64,000 nt of DNA from Nomia melanderi. Lineage: Eukaryota; Arthropoda; Insecta; Hymenoptera; Halictidae. The DNA lies in the NCBI RefSeq assembly GCF_051020985.1, contig NW_027475147.1, positions 1,302,001 to 1,366,000 on the forward strand. The letters run 5' to 3'. A program made the position numbers and the translations under genes. Under the pieces are notes generated by a model that did not search any database, was not told where the DNA came from, and was given only the letters and a program-made list of their open reading frames with translations. Below, piece after piece: positions 26,045 to 38,476 of this stretch (the first letter of the stretch is position 1; every line of letters begins with the position of its first letter).

Positions 26045-27300
26045 TCCCGCTGCACAGATTCATGCGCCAGGGCCTCCTGCGGATAATTCACTTTGGTTTA
26101 TTCCGCTGTCTGTAATAGCACCCGAGATATCACCAGATATATATTGTATTTTTCCCTGACCCTGAGTGTCCGGCCCCATGAGACGGTGGTTTTCTCGGCC
26201 CCTGGTGTTCCGAGGTCGTTCCTGCTGCCCAGATTCATGCGCCAGGGCCTCCTACAGACAATGCACTTTGATTTATTGCGCTATATTTAATAGCACCCGA
26301 GATATCACCAAATATATATTGGATTTTTCCCTGACCCTGATTGTCCGGACCTTGAGACGGTGGTTTTCTCGGCCCCTGGTGGTCCGAGGTCGTTCCCGCT
26401 GCACGGATTCATGCGCCAGGGCTTCCTGCAGACAATGCACTTTGAATTATCGCGCTATCTGTAATAGCACCTGAGATATCACCAGATATATATTGGATTT
26501 TTCCTGACCCTGAGTGTCCGGCCCCATGTGACGGTGCTTTTCTCGGCCCCTGGTGGTCCGAGGTCGTTCCCGTTGCACGCATTCATGCGCCAGGGCTTCC
26601 TGCAGACAATGCACTTTGGTTTATTGCGCTATCTCTAATAGCAGCCGACATATCACCAGATATATATTGGATTTTTCCCTGAACCTGAATGTCCGGCCCC
26701 TTGAGGCGGTGGTTTTCTCGGCCCCTGGTGGTCCGAGGTCGTTCCCGCTGCACGGATTCATGCGCCAGGGCTTCCTGCAGACAATGCACTTTGATTTATT
26801 GCGCTATCTGTAATAGCACCCGAAATATCACCAGATATATAATGGATTTTCCCCTGACCATGAGTGTCCGGCCCCATGAGACGGTGGTTTTCTCGGCCCC
26901 TGGTGTTCCGAGGTCGTTCCCGCAGCCCAGATTCATGCGCCAGGGCCTCCTACAGACAATGCACTTTGATTTATTGCGCTATCTGTAAGAGCACCCGAAA
27001 TATCACCAGATATATAATGGATTTTCCCCTGACCATGAGTGTCCGGCCCCATGAGACGGTGGTTTTCTCGGCCCCTGGTGGTCCGAGGTCGTTCCCGTTG
27101 CACGCATTCATGCGCCAGGGGTTCCTGCAGACAATGCACTTTGGTTTATTGCGCTACCTCTAATAGCACTCGACATATCACCAGATATATATTGGATTTT
27201 TCCCTGACCCTGACAGTCCGGCCCCATGAGACGGTGATTTTTTCGGCCCCTGGTGGTCCGAGGTCGATCCCGCTACACAGATTCATGCGCCAGGGCCTCC
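26045..27300. repeat. 7-monomer dispersed duplication, copy 2
   Basis: This is the partner of 23,241-24,496. It directly follows one copy of the 9-monomer duplication and precedes a set of TA-expanded monomers. Two different duplications thus interleave between 23.2 and 29.6 kb. Confidence 0.85.
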
Positions 27301-27359
27301 TACAGACAATGCACTTTGATTTATTGCGCTATCTGTAATAGCACCCGAGATATCACCAG

Positions 27360-27372
27360 ATATATATATATA
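27360..27372. repeat. Expanded TA tract, 13 bp
   Basis: This is a shorter expansion of the same TATAGGATTTTT haplotype, with CCCTGCGTGTCC downstream. The same length recurs at 40,353. Confidence 0.88.
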
Positions 27373-27451
27373 GGATTTTTCCCTGACCCTGCGTGTCCGG
27401 CCCCATGAGACGGTAGTTTTCTCGGCCCCAGGTGGTCCGAGGTCGGTCCCG

Positions 27452-28091
27452 CTGCACAGATTCATGCGCTAGGGCCTCCTGCAGACAATGCACTTTGATT
27501 TATTGCGCTATCTGTAATAGCACCCGAGATATCACCAGACATATATATATATATGTAGGATTTTTCCCTGACCCTGAGTGTCAGACCCCTTGAGACGGTG
27601 GTTTTCTCGGCCCCTGGTGCACCGAGGTCGTTCCCTAAGCACAGATTCATGCGCCAGGGCCTCCTATAGATAATTCACTTTGGTTTATTGCGCTATCTCT
27701 AATAGCACCCGAGATATCACCAGATATATATTGGATTTTTGCCTGACCCTGACAGTCCGGCCCCATGAGACGGTGATTTTCACGGCCTCTGGTGGTCCGA
27801 GGTCGATCCCGCTGCACAGATTCATGCGCCAGGGCCTCCTGCAGGCAATGCACTTTGGTTTATTGCGCTATCTCTAATAGCACACGAGATATCACCAGAT
27901 ATATATTGGATTTTTCCCTGACCCTGACAGTCCGGCCCCATGAGACGGTGATTTTCTCGGCCCCTGGTGGTCCGAGGTCGATCCCGCTGCACAGATTCAT
28001 GCGCCAGGGCCTGCTACAGACAATGCACTTTGATTTATTGCGCTATCTATAATAGCATCCGAGATGTCACCTGATATATATTGGATTTTTC
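27452..28091. repeat. Dispersed duplication with palindromic TA tract, copy 1
   Basis: The segment corresponds to 33,937-34,576 at an offset of 6,485 bp. Both copies contain an AC(AT)7GT palindrome, the CTGGTGCACCGAGG site, TTCCCTAAGCACAG, and TTCACGGCCTCTGG. Differences near 27,568-27,600 (GAGTGTCAGACCCCTTG here, GCGTGTCCGGCCCCATG there) show later exchange with other monomers. Confidence 0.8.
27539..27556. repeat. Perfect 18-bp palindrome AC(AT)7GT
   Basis: The tract is flanked by AC and GT, so the whole 18 bp equals its own reverse complement and could extrude a cruciform. It lies in the monomer next to the 27,360 expansion. An identical-length copy is at 34,024. Confidence 0.88.
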
Positions 28092-29585
28092 CATGACCCT
28101 GAGTGTCCGGCACCATGTGTCGATGGTTTTCTCGGTCCCTCGTGGTCCGAGGTCGATCCCGCTGCACAGATTCATGCGACAGGGCCTCCTGCAGGCAATG
28201 CACTTTGATTTATTGCGCTATCTCTAATAGCACCCGAGATATCACCAGATTTTTATTGGATTTTTCCATGACCTTGAGTGTCCGACCCCATGAGACGGTG
28301 GTTTTCTCGGCCCCTGGTGGTCCGAGTCGTTCCCGCAGCACAGATTCATGCGCCAGGGCCTCCTACAGACAATGCACTTTGGTTTATTGCGCTATCTCTA
28401 ATAGCACCCGAGATGTCACCAGATGTATGCTGGATTTTTACATGACATTGGGCGACGCATCCCGAATATCTGTAATTTTCTCGGCCCCTGGTGGACCGAG
28501 GTCGATCCCGCTGCACAGATTCATGCACCAGGGCCCCCTGCATATAATTCACATTGATTTATTCCGCTATCACTAATAGCACCCGAGATATCACCAGATA
28601 TATATTGGATTTTTCCCTGACCCTGAGTGTCCGACCCCATGAGACGGTGGTTTTCTCAGCCCCTGGTGGTCCGAGGTCGTTCCCGCTGCACAGATTCATG
28701 CGCCAGGGCCTCCTACAGACAATGCACCTTGATTTATTGCGCTATCTGTAATAGCACCCGAGATATCACCAGATATATATTGAATTTTTCCCTGACCCTG
28801 ACAGTCCGGCCCCTTGTGTCGGTGGTTTTCTCGGCCCCTGGTGGTCCGAGGTCGATCGTGCTGCACAGATTCATGCGCCTGGGCCTCCTACAGACAATGC
28901 ACTTTGATTTATTGCGCTATCTATAATAGCTTCCGAGATGTCACCTGATATATATTGGATTTTTCCCTGACCCTGAGTGTCCGACCCCATGAGACGGTGG
29001 TTTTCTCGGCCCCTGGTGGTCCGAGGTCGTTCCCGCTGCAAAGATTCATGCGCCAGGGCCTCCTACAGACAATGCAATTTGGTTTATTGCGCTATCTCTA
29101 ATAGCACCTGAGATATCACCAGATATATATTGGATTTTTCCATGACCCTGAGTGTCCGGCCCCAAGAGACGGTAGTTTTCTCGGCCCCTGCTGGTCCGAG
29201 TCGTTCCCGCAGCACAGATTCATGCGCCAGGGCCTCCTACAGACAATGCACTTTGGTTTATTGCGCTATCTCTAATAGCACCCGAGATGTCACCAGATGT
29301 ATGCTGGATTTTTACATGACCTTGGGCGACGCATCCCGAATATCTGTAATTTTCTCGGCCCCTGGTGGTCCGAGGTCGTTCCCGCTGCACAGATTCATGC
29401 GCCAGGGCCTCCTGCAGATAATTCACTTTGATTTATTGCACTATCTCTAATAGCACCCGAGATATCACCAGATATATATATATATATAGGATTTTTCCCT
29501 GACCCTGCGTGTCCGGCCCCATGAGACGGTAGTTTTCTCGGTCCCAGGTGGTCCGAGGTCGGTCCCGCTGCACAGATTCATGCGC
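28017..29585. repeat. 9-monomer dispersed duplication, copy 2
   Basis: This copy is near-identical to 24,499-26,067, including equal length of the TA tract. Parts of it recur again around 35,050-35,890 and 36,650-37,140. There the TA tract has different lengths, so those copies are older or have mutated at the tract. Confidence 0.87.
29472..29488. repeat. Expanded TA tract, 17 bp
   Basis: This has the same length as the tract at 25,954, to which it corresponds in the 9-monomer duplication. Confidence 0.9.
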
Positions 29586-30094
29586 TAGGGCCTCCTGCAG
29601 ACAATCTACTTCGATTTATTGCGCTATCTCTAATAGCACCCGAGATATCACCAGATATATATTGGATTTTTCTTTGACCCTGACAGTCCGGCCCAATGTG
29701 TCGATGGTTTTCTCGGTCCCTCGTGGTCCGAGGTCGATGCCGCTGAACAGATACATGCGCCAAGGCTTCCTGCAGACAATTCACTTTGGTTTATTGCGCT
29801 ATCTCTAATAGTACTCGAGATGTCACCAGATATATATTGAATTTTTCCCTGACCCTGACAGTCCGGCCCCTTGTGTCGGTGGTTTTCTCGGCCCCTGGTG
29901 GTCCGAGGTCGTTCCCGCTGCACAGATTCATGCGCCAGGGCCCCCTGCAGATAATTAACTTTGATTTATTGCGCTATCTGTAATAGCACCCGAAATATCA
30001 CCAGATATATATTGGATTTTTCCCTGACCCTGAGTGTCCGACCCCATGAGGCGGTGGTTTTCTCGGCCCCTGGTGGTCCCTGGTCGATCCCGCT

Positions 30095-30695
30095 GCTCAG
30101 ATTCATGCGCGAGGGCCTCCTGCAGACAATGCACTTTGCTTTATTGCGCTATCTCTAATAGCACACGAGATATCACCAAATATATATTGGATTTTTCCTT
30201 GACCCTGACAGTCCGACCCCATGAGACGGTGATTTTCTCGGCCCCCGGTGGTCCGAGGTCGATCCCGCTGCACAGATTCATGCGCCAGGGCCTCCTACAG
30301 ACAATGCACTTTGATTTATTGCGCTATCTGTATTAGCACCCGAGATATCACCAGATATATATTGGATTTTTCCCTGACCCTGAGTGTCCGACCCCATGAG
30401 ACGGTGGTTTTCTCAGCCCCTGGTGGTCCGAGGTCGTTCCCGCTGCACAGATTCATGCGCCAGGGCCTCCTACAGACAATGCACCTTGATTTATTGCGCT
30501 ATCTGTAATAGCACCCGAGATATCACCAGATATATATTGAATTTTTCCCTGACCCTGACAGTCCGGCCCCTTGTGTCGGTGGTTTTCTCGGCCCCTGGTG
30601 GTCCGAGGTCGTTCCCGCTGCACAGATTCATGCGCCAGGGCCTCCTACAGACAATGCAATTTGGTTTATTGCGCTATCTCTAATAGCACCTGAGA
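30095..30695. repeat. Dispersed 3.4-monomer duplication, copy 1
   Basis: The segment matches 36,060-36,660 at an offset of 5,965 bp. It shares the rare GATTCATGCGCGAGG, CTTTGCTTTATTG, CACGAGATATCACCAAAT and GGCCCCCGGTGG sites. One difference seen is CTGTATTAG here versus CTGTAATAG there. Confidence 0.78.
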
Positions 30696-31095
30696 TATCA
30701 CCAGATATATATTGGATTTCTCCCTGACCCTGAGTTTTTGGCCCCTTGAGACGGTGGTTTTCTCGGCCCCTGGTGGTCCGAGGTCGTTCCCGCTGGCCAG
30801 ATTCATGCGCCAGGGCCTCCTAAGGACAATGCACTTTGATTAATTGCGCTATCTCTAATAGCACCCGAGATATCACCAGATATATATTTGATTTTTCCCT
30901 GACCCTGAGTGTCCGGCCGCATGAGACGGTGGTTTTCTCGGCCCCAGGTGGTCCGAGGTCGTTCCTGCTTCACAGATTCATGCGCCAGGGCCTCCCGCAG
31001 ACAATGCACTTTGATTTATTGCGCTATCTGTAATAGCACCCGAGATATCACCAGATATATATTGGATTTTTCACTGACCCTGAGTGTCCGTCCCC

Positions 31096-31560
31096 ATGAG
31101 ACGGTGGTTTTCTCGGCCCCTGGTGTTCCGAGGTCGTTCCTGCTGCCCAGATTCATGCGCCAGGGCCTCCTACAGACAATGCACTTTGATTTATTGCGCT
31201 ATATTTAATAGCACCCGAGATATCACCAAATATATATTGGATTTTTCCCTGACCCTGATTGTCCGGCCCTTGAGACTGTGGTTTTCTCGGCCCCTGGTTG
31301 TCCGAGGTCGTTCCCGCTGCACGGATTCATGCGCCAGGGCTTCCTGCAGACAATGCACTTTGGTTTATTGCGCTATCTGTAATAACACCCGAGATATCAC
31401 CAGATATATATTGGATTTTTCCCAGACCCTGAGTGTCCTGCCCCTTGAGACGGTGGTTTTCTCGGCCGCTGGTGGTCCGAGGTCGTTCCCGCTGCACGGA
31501 TTCATGCGCCAGGGCTTCCTGCAGACAATGCACTTTGAATTATCACGCTATCTGTAATAG
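31096..31560. repeat. Segment recurring at 20.9 kb and 32.8 kb
   Basis: About 2.7 monomers match 32,843-33,307 (offset 1,747 bp) and 20,926-21,390 (offset 10,170 bp). All three share GATATCACCAAATAT, a one-base-short TTGTCCGGCCCTTGAG, GTAATAACACCCG and TTTCCCAGACCCTG. The one-base deletion lets a reading frame run through, which explains the unusually long 153-157 codon frames here. Confidence 0.78.
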
Positions 31561-31860
31561 CACCTGAGATATCACCAGATATATATTGGATTTTTCCTGA
31601 CCCTGAGTGTCCGGCCCCATGTGACGGTGCTTTTCTCGGCCCCTGGTGGTCCGAGGTCGATCCCGCTGAACGGATTCATGCGCCAAGGATTCCTGCAGAC
31701 AATTCACTTCGATTTATTGCGCTATCTGTAATAGCACCCGACATATCACCAGATATATATTGAATTTTTCCTTGACCCTGAGTGTCCTACCCCATGAGAC
31801 GGTGGTTTTCTCGGCCCCTGGTGTTCCGAGGTCGATCCCGCTGAACGGATTCATGCGCCA

Positions 31861-32850
31861 GGGCCTCCTGCAGACAATGCACTTTGATTTATTAAGCTAT
31901 CTCTAATAGCACCCGAGATATCACCAGATATATATTGGATTTTTCCTTGACCCTGAGTCTCCTACCCCATGAGACGGTGGTTTTCTCGGACCCTGGTGGT
32001 CCGAGGTCGCTCCCGCTGCACAGATTCATGCGCCAGGGCCTCCTGCAGACAATGTACTTTGATTTATTTCGCTATCTCTAATAGCACCCGAGATATCACC
32101 AGATATATATTGGATTTTTCCTTGACCCTAACAGTCCGGCCCCATGTTTAGATGGTTTTCTCGGACCCTCGTGGTCCCAGGTCGATCCCGCTGCACAGAT
32201 TTATCCGCCAGGGCCCCCTGCAGATAATTCACTTTGGTTTATTGCGCTATCTCTAATAGCACCCGAGTTATCACCAGATATATATTGGATTTTTCCCTGA
32301 CCCTGACAGTCCGGCCCCATGAGACGGCGATTTTCTCGGCCCCTGGTGGTCCGAGGTCGATCGTGCTGCACAGATTCATGCGCCTGGGCCTCCTACAGAC
32401 AATGCACTTTGATTTATTGCGCTATCTATAATAGCATCCGAGATGTCACCAGATATATATTGGATTTTTCCCTGACCCGGAGTGTCCGACCCCATGAGAC
32501 CGTGGTTTTCTCGGCCCCTGGTGGTCCGAGGTCGTTCCCGCTGCAAAGATTCATGCGCCAGGGCCTCCTACAGACAATGCAATTTGGTTTATTGCGCTAT
32601 CTCTAATAGCACCTGAGATATCACCAGATATATATTGGATTTAACCATGACCCTGAGTGCCCGGCCCCATGAGACGGTAGTTTTCTCGGCCCCTGGTGGT
32701 CCGAGTCGTTCCCGCAGCACAGATTCATGCGCCAGGGCCTCCTACAGACAATGTAATTTGGTTTATTGCGCTATCTCTAATAGCACCTGAGATATCACCA
32801 GAAATATATTGGATTTTTCCCTGACCCTGACAGTCCGGCCCCATGAGACG
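31861..32850. repeat. Dispersed block with CATGTTTAGATGG, copy 1
   Basis: This is the first of four related blocks. Diagnostic changes are TTTATTAAGCTATC, GACCCTAACAGTCC, CATGTTTAGATGG, TTTATCCGCCAGG, CGAGTTATCACC, GATCGTGCTGCAC, GGATTTAACCATGACC and GAAATATATTGG. It matches 37,487-38,476 at an offset of 5,626 bp until ACGGTGG versus ACGGTGA. Confidence 0.85.
31985..32005. other. Perfect-stem version of the central hairpin
   Basis: The same CTCGGACC / GGTCCGAG stem with loop CTGGT lies in a monomer unrelated to the one at 20,592. The repairing change probably arose or was transferred separately. Confidence 0.75.
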
Positions 32851-33936
32851 GTGGTTTTCTCGGCCCCTGGTGTTCCGAGGTCGTTCCTGCTGCCCAGATT
32901 CATGCGCCAGGGCCTCCTACAGACAATGCACTTTGATTTATTGCGCTATATTTAATAGCACCCGAGATATCACCAAATATATATTGGATTTTTCCCTGAC
33001 CCTGATTGTCCGGCCCTTGAGACTGTGGTTTTCTCGGCCCCTGGTTGTCCGAGGTCGTTCCCGCTGCACGGATTCATGCGCCAGGGCTTCCTGCAGACAA
33101 TGCACTTTGGTTTATTGCGCTATCTGTAATAACACCCGAGATATCACCAGATATATATTGGATTTTTCCCAGACCCTGAGTGTCCTGCCCCTTGAGACGG
33201 TGGTTTTCTCGGCCGCTGGTGGTCCGAGGTCGTGCCCGCTGCACGGATTCATGCGCCAGGGCTTCCTGCAGACAATGCACTTTGAATTATCGCGCTATCT
33301 GTAATAGCACCTGAGATATCACCAGATATATATTGGATTTTTCCTGACCCTGAGTGTCCGGCCCCATGTGACGGTGCTTTTCTCGGCCCCTGGTGGTCCG
33401 AGGTCGTTCCCGTTGCACGCATTCATGCGCCAGGGCTTCCTGCAGATAATGCACTTTGGTTTATTGCGCTATCTCTAATAGCAGCCGACATATCACCAGA
33501 TATATATTGGATTTTTCCCTGAACCTGAATGTCCGGCCCCTTGAGGCGGTGGTTTTCTCGGCCCCTGGTGGTCCGAGGTCGTTCCCGCTGCACGGATTCA
33601 TGCGCCAGGGCTTCCTGCAGACAATGCACTTTGATTTATCGCGCTATCTGTAATAGCACCTGAGATATCACCAGATATATATTGGATTTTTCCTGACCCT
33701 GAGTGTCCGGCCCCATGTGACGGTGCTTTTCTCGGCCCCTGGTGGTCCGAGGTCGTTCCCGTTGCACGCATTCATGCGCCAGGGGTTCCTGCAGACAATG
33801 CACTTTGGTTTATTGCGCTACCTCTAATAGCACTCGACATATCACCAGATATATATTGGATTTTTCCCTGACCCTGACAGTCCGGCCCCATGAGACGGTG
33901 ATTTTCTCGGCCCCTGGTGGTCCGAGGTCGATCCCG

Positions 33937-34576
33937 CTGCACAGATTCATGCGCTAGGGCCTCCTGCAGACAATGCACTTTGATTTATTGCGCTATCTGT
34001 AATAGCACCCGAGATATCACCAGACATATATATATATATGTAGGATTTTTCCCTGACCCTGCGTGTCCGGCCCCATGAGACGGTAGTTTTCTCGGCCCCT
34101 GGTGCACCGAGGTCGTTCCCTAAGCACAGATTCATGCGCCAGGGCCTCCTATAGATAATTCACTTTGGTTTATTGCGCTATCTCTAATAGCACCCGAGAT
34201 ATCACCAGATATATATTGGATTTTTGCCTGACCCTGACAGTCCGGCCCCATGAGACGGTGATTTTCACGGCCTCTGGTGGTCCGAGGTCGATCCCGCTGC
34301 ACAGATTCATGCGTCAGGGCCTCCTGCAGGCAATGCACTTTGGTTTATTGCGCTATCTCTAATAGCACACGAGATATCACCAGATATATATTGGATTTTT
34401 CCCTGACCCTGACAGTCCGGCCCCATGAGACGGTGATTTTCTCGGCCCCTGGTGGTCCGAGGTCGATCCCGCTGCACAGATTCATGCGCCAGGGCCTGCT
34501 ACAGACAATGCACTTTGATTTATTGCGCTATCTATAATAGCATCCGAGATGTCACCTGATATATATTGGATTTTTC
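33937..34576. repeat. Dispersed duplication with palindromic TA tract, copy 2
   Basis: This is the partner of 27,452-28,091. It has the same palindrome length and the same rare TTCCCTAAGCACAG site. It is followed by monomers with GAACGGATTCATGCGCC that are also found near 40.8-41.0 kb. Confidence 0.8.
34024..34041. repeat. Perfect 18-bp palindrome AC(AT)7GT
   Basis: This is the counterpart of 27,539-27,556 in the 6,485-bp-offset copy. Downstream it carries GCGTGTCC instead of GAGTGTCAG. Confidence 0.88.
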
Positions 34577-35782
34577 TCTGACCCTGAGTGTCCGACCCCA
34601 TGAGACGGTGGTTTTCTCGGCCCCTGGTGGTCCGAGGTCGATCCCGCTGAACGGATTCATGCGCCAAGGATTCGTGCAGACAATTCACTTCGATTTATTG
34701 CGCTATCTGTAATAGCACCCGACATATCACCAGATATATATTGAATTTTTCCTTGACCCTGAGTGTCCTACCCCATGAGACGGTGGTTTTCTCGGCCCCT
34801 GGTGTTCCGAGGTCGATCCCGCTGAACGGATTCATGCGCCAAGGATTCCTGCAGACAATTCACTTTGATTTATTGCGCTATCTCTAATAGCACCCGAGAT
34901 ATCACCAGATTTATATTGGATTTTTCCATGACCCTGAGTGTCCGGCACCATGTGTCGATGGTTTTCTCGGTCCCTCGTGGTCCGAGGTCGATCCCGCTGC
35001 ACAGATTTATGCGCCAGGGCCTCCTGCAGGCAATGCACTTTGATTTATTGCGCTATCTATAATAGCTTCCGAGATGTCACCTGATATATATTGGATTTTT
35101 CCCTGACCCTGAGTGTCCGACCCCATGAGACGGCGATTTTCTCGGCCCCTGGTGGTCCGAGGTCGATCGTGCTGCACAGATTCATGCGCCTGGGCCTCCT
35201 ACAGACAATGCACTTTGATTTATTGCGCTATCTATAATAGCTTCCGAGATGTCACCTGATATATATTGGATTTTTCCCTGACCCTGAGTGTCCGACCCCA
35301 TGAGACGGTGGTTTTCTCGGCCCCTGGTGGTCCGAGGTCGTTCCCGCTGCAAAGATTCATGCGCCAGGGCCTCCTACAGACAATGCAATTTGGTTTATTG
35401 CGCTATCTCTAATAGCACCTGAGATATCACCAGATGTATATTGGATTTTTCCATGACCCTGAGTGTCCGGCCCCAAGAGACGGTAGTTTTCTCGGCCCCT
35501 GCTGGTCCGAGTCGTTCCCGCAGCACAGATTCATGCGCCAGGGCCTCCTACAGACAATGCACTTTGGTTTATTGCGCTATCTCTAATAGCACCCGAGATG
35601 TCACCAGATGTATGCTGGATTTTTACATGACCTTGGGCGACGCATCCCGAATATCTGTAATTTTCTCGGCCCCTGGTGGTCCGAGGTCGTTCCCGCTGCA
35701 CAGATTCATGCGCCAGGGCCTCCTGCAGATAATTCACTTTGATTTATTGCACTATCTCTAATAGCACCCGAGATATCACCAG

Positions 35783-35803
35783 ATATATATATATATATAT
35801 ATA
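35783..35803. repeat. Expanded TA tract, 21 bp
   Basis: This is the longest TA tract in the window. Its monomer otherwise corresponds to those at 25,954 and 29,472, so the tract has changed by 4 bp between copies. Confidence 0.9.
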
Positions 35804-36059
35804 GGATTTTTCCCTGACCCTGCGTGTCCGGCCCCATGAGACGGTAGTTTTCTCGGTCCCAGGTGGTCCGAGGTCGGTCCCGCTGCACAGATTCATGCGC
35901 TAGGGCCTCCTGCAGACAATCTACTTCGATTTATTGCGCTATCTCTAATAGCACCCGAGATATCACCAGATATATATTGGATTTTTCTTTGACCCTGACA
36001 GTCCGGCCCAATGTGTCGATGGTTTTCTCGGTCCCTCGTGGTCCGAGGTCGATGCCGCT

Positions 36060-36660
36060 GCTCAGATTCATGCGCGAGGGCCTCCTGCAGACAATGCACT
36101 TTGCTTTATTGCGCTATCTCTAATAGCACACGAGATATCACCAAATATATATTGGATTTTTCCTTGACCCTGACAGTCCGACCCCATGAGACGGTGATTT
36201 TCTCGGCCCCCGGTGGTCCGAGGTCGATCCCGCTGCACAGATTCATGCGCCAGGGCCTCCTACAGACAATGCACTTTGATTTATTGCGCTATCTGTAATA
36301 GCACCCGAGATATCACCAGATATATATTGGATTTTTCCCTGACCCTGAGTGTCCGACCCCATGAGACGGTGGTTTTCTCAGCCCCTGGTGGTCCGAGGTC
36401 GTTCCCGCTGCACAGATTCATGCGCCAGGGCCTCCTACAGACAATGCACCTTGATTTATTGCGCTATCTGTAATAGCACCCGAGATATCACCAGATATAT
36501 ATTGAATTTTTCCCTGACCCTGACAGTCCGGCCCCTTGTGTCGGTGGTTTTCTCGGCCCCTGGTGGTCCGAGGTCGTTCCCGCTGCACAGATTCATGCGC
36601 CAGGGCCTCCTACAGACAATGCAATTTGGTTTATTGCGCTATCTCTAATAGCACCTGAGA
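36060..36660. repeat. Dispersed 3.4-monomer duplication, copy 2
   Basis: This is the partner of 30,095-30,695, lying between two monomers that carry long TA tracts (35,783 and 37,019). Its flanks differ from those of copy 1, so the copied segment was moved or converted as a block of whole-phase sequence. Confidence 0.78.
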
Positions 36661-37018
36661 TATCACCAGATATATATTGGATTTTTCCATGACCCTGAGT
36701 GTCCGGCCCCAAGAGACGGTAGTTTTCTCGGCCCCTGCTGGTCCGAGTCGTTCCCGCAGCACAGATTCATGCGCCAGGGCCTCCTACAGACAATGCACTT
36801 TGGTTTATTGCGCTATCTCTAATAGCACCCGAGATGTCACCAGATGTATTCTGGATTTTTACATGACCTTGGGCGACGCATCCCGAATATCTGTAATTTT
36901 CTCGGCCCCTGGTGGTCCGAGGTCGTTACCGCTGCACAGATTCATGCGCCAGGGCCTCCTGCAGATAACTCACTTTGATTTATTGCGCTATCTCTAATAG
37001 CACCCGAGATATCACCAG

Positions 37019-37038
37019 ATATATATATATATATATAT
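37019..37038. repeat. Expanded TA tract, 20 bp
   Basis: This tract ends directly in GATTTTT, without the GG of the other copies. It is therefore a separate allele of the same expanded monomer. Confidence 0.9.
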
Positions 37039-37486
37039 GATTTTTCCCTGACCCTGCGTGTCCGGCCCCATGAGACGGTAGATTTCTCGGTCCCAGGTGG
37101 TCCGAGGTCGGTCCCGCTGCACAGATTCATGCGCTAGGGCCTCCTGCAGACAATCTACTTCGATTTATTGCGCTATCTCTAATAGCACCCGAGATATCAC
37201 CAGATATATATTGGATTTTTCTTTGACCGTGACAGTCCGGCCCAATGTGTCGATGGTTTTCTCGGTCCCTCGTGGTACGAGGTCGATGCCGCTGAACAGA
37301 TTCATGCGCCAAGGCTTCCTGCAGACAATTCACTTTGGTTTATTGCGCTATCTCTAATAGCACCCGAGATGTCACCAGATATATATTGAATTTTTCCCTG
37401 AGCCTGACAGTCCGGCCCCATGAGACGGTGATTTTCTCGGCCCCCGGTGGTCCGAGGTCCTTCCCGCTGCACAGATTCATGCGCCA

Positions 37487-38476
37487 GGGCCTCCTGCAGA
37501 CAATGCACTTTGATTTATTAAGCTATCTCTAATAGCACCCGAGATATCACCAGATATATATTGGATTTTTCCTTGACCCTGAGTCTCCTACCCCATGAGA
37601 CGGTGGTTTTCTCGGGCCCTGGTGGTCCGAGGTCGCTCCCGCTGCACAGATTCATGCGCCAGGGCCTCCTGCAGACAATGTACTTTGATTTATTTCGCTA
37701 TCTCTAATAGCACCCGAGATATCACCAGATATATATTGGATTTTTCCTTGACCCTAACAGTCCGGCCCCATGTTTAGATGGTTTTCTCGGACCCTCGTGG
37801 TCCCAGGTCGATCCCGCTGCACAGGTTTATCCGCCAGGGCCCCCTGCAGATAATTCACTTTGGTTTATTGCGCTATCTCTAATAGCACCCGAGTTATCAC
37901 CAGATATATATTGGATTTTTCCCTGACCCTGACAGTCCGGCCCCATGAGACGGCGATTTTCTCGGCCCCTGGTGGTCCGAGGTCGATCGTGCTGCACAGA
38001 TTCATGCGCCTGGGCCTCCTACAGACAATGCACTTTGATTTATTGCGCTATCTATAATAGCATCCGAGATGTCACCAGATATATATTGGATTTTTCCCTG
38101 ACCCGGAGTGTCCGACCCCATGAGACCGTGGTTTTCTCGGCCCCTGGTGGTCCGAGGTCGTTCCCGCTGCAAAGATTCATGCGCCAGGGCCTCCTACAGA
38201 CAATGCAATTTGGTTTATTGCGCTATCTCTAATAGCACCTGAGATATCACCAGATATATATTGGATTTAACCATGACCCTGAGTGCCCGGCCCCATGAGA
38301 CGGTAGTTTTCTCGGCCCCTGGTGGTCCGAGTCGTTCCCGCAGCACAGATTCATGCGCCAGGGCCTCCTACAGACAATGTAATTTGGTTTATTGCGCTAT
38401 CTCTAATAGCACCTGAGATATCACCAGAAATATATTGGATTTTTCCCTGACCCTGACAGTCCGGCCCCATGAGACG
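37487..38476. repeat. Dispersed block with CATGTTTAGATGG, copy 2
   Basis: This copy is closest to copy 1, with small differences such as CTCGGGCCCTGG for CTCGGACCCTGG and CACAGGTTTATCC for CACAGATTTATCC. Similarity to the 43.1-kb copy continues beyond the end of this block, to about 38.8 kb, at an offset of 5,437 bp. Confidence 0.84.

Larger units (their letters stand above)
24499..26067. repeat. 9-monomer dispersed duplication, copy 1 (1,569 bp)
   Basis: The segment matches 28,017-29,585 at an offset of 3,518 bp. Shared marks include CACCAGATTTTTATTGG, two diverged-cassette monomers, GCCCCAAGAGACGG, a one-base deletion (GGTCCGAGTCG for GGTCCGAGGTCG) and a 17-bp TA tract. It ends at a C/T difference at 26,068 (GCGCCAG versus GCGCTAG). 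Confidence 0.87.
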
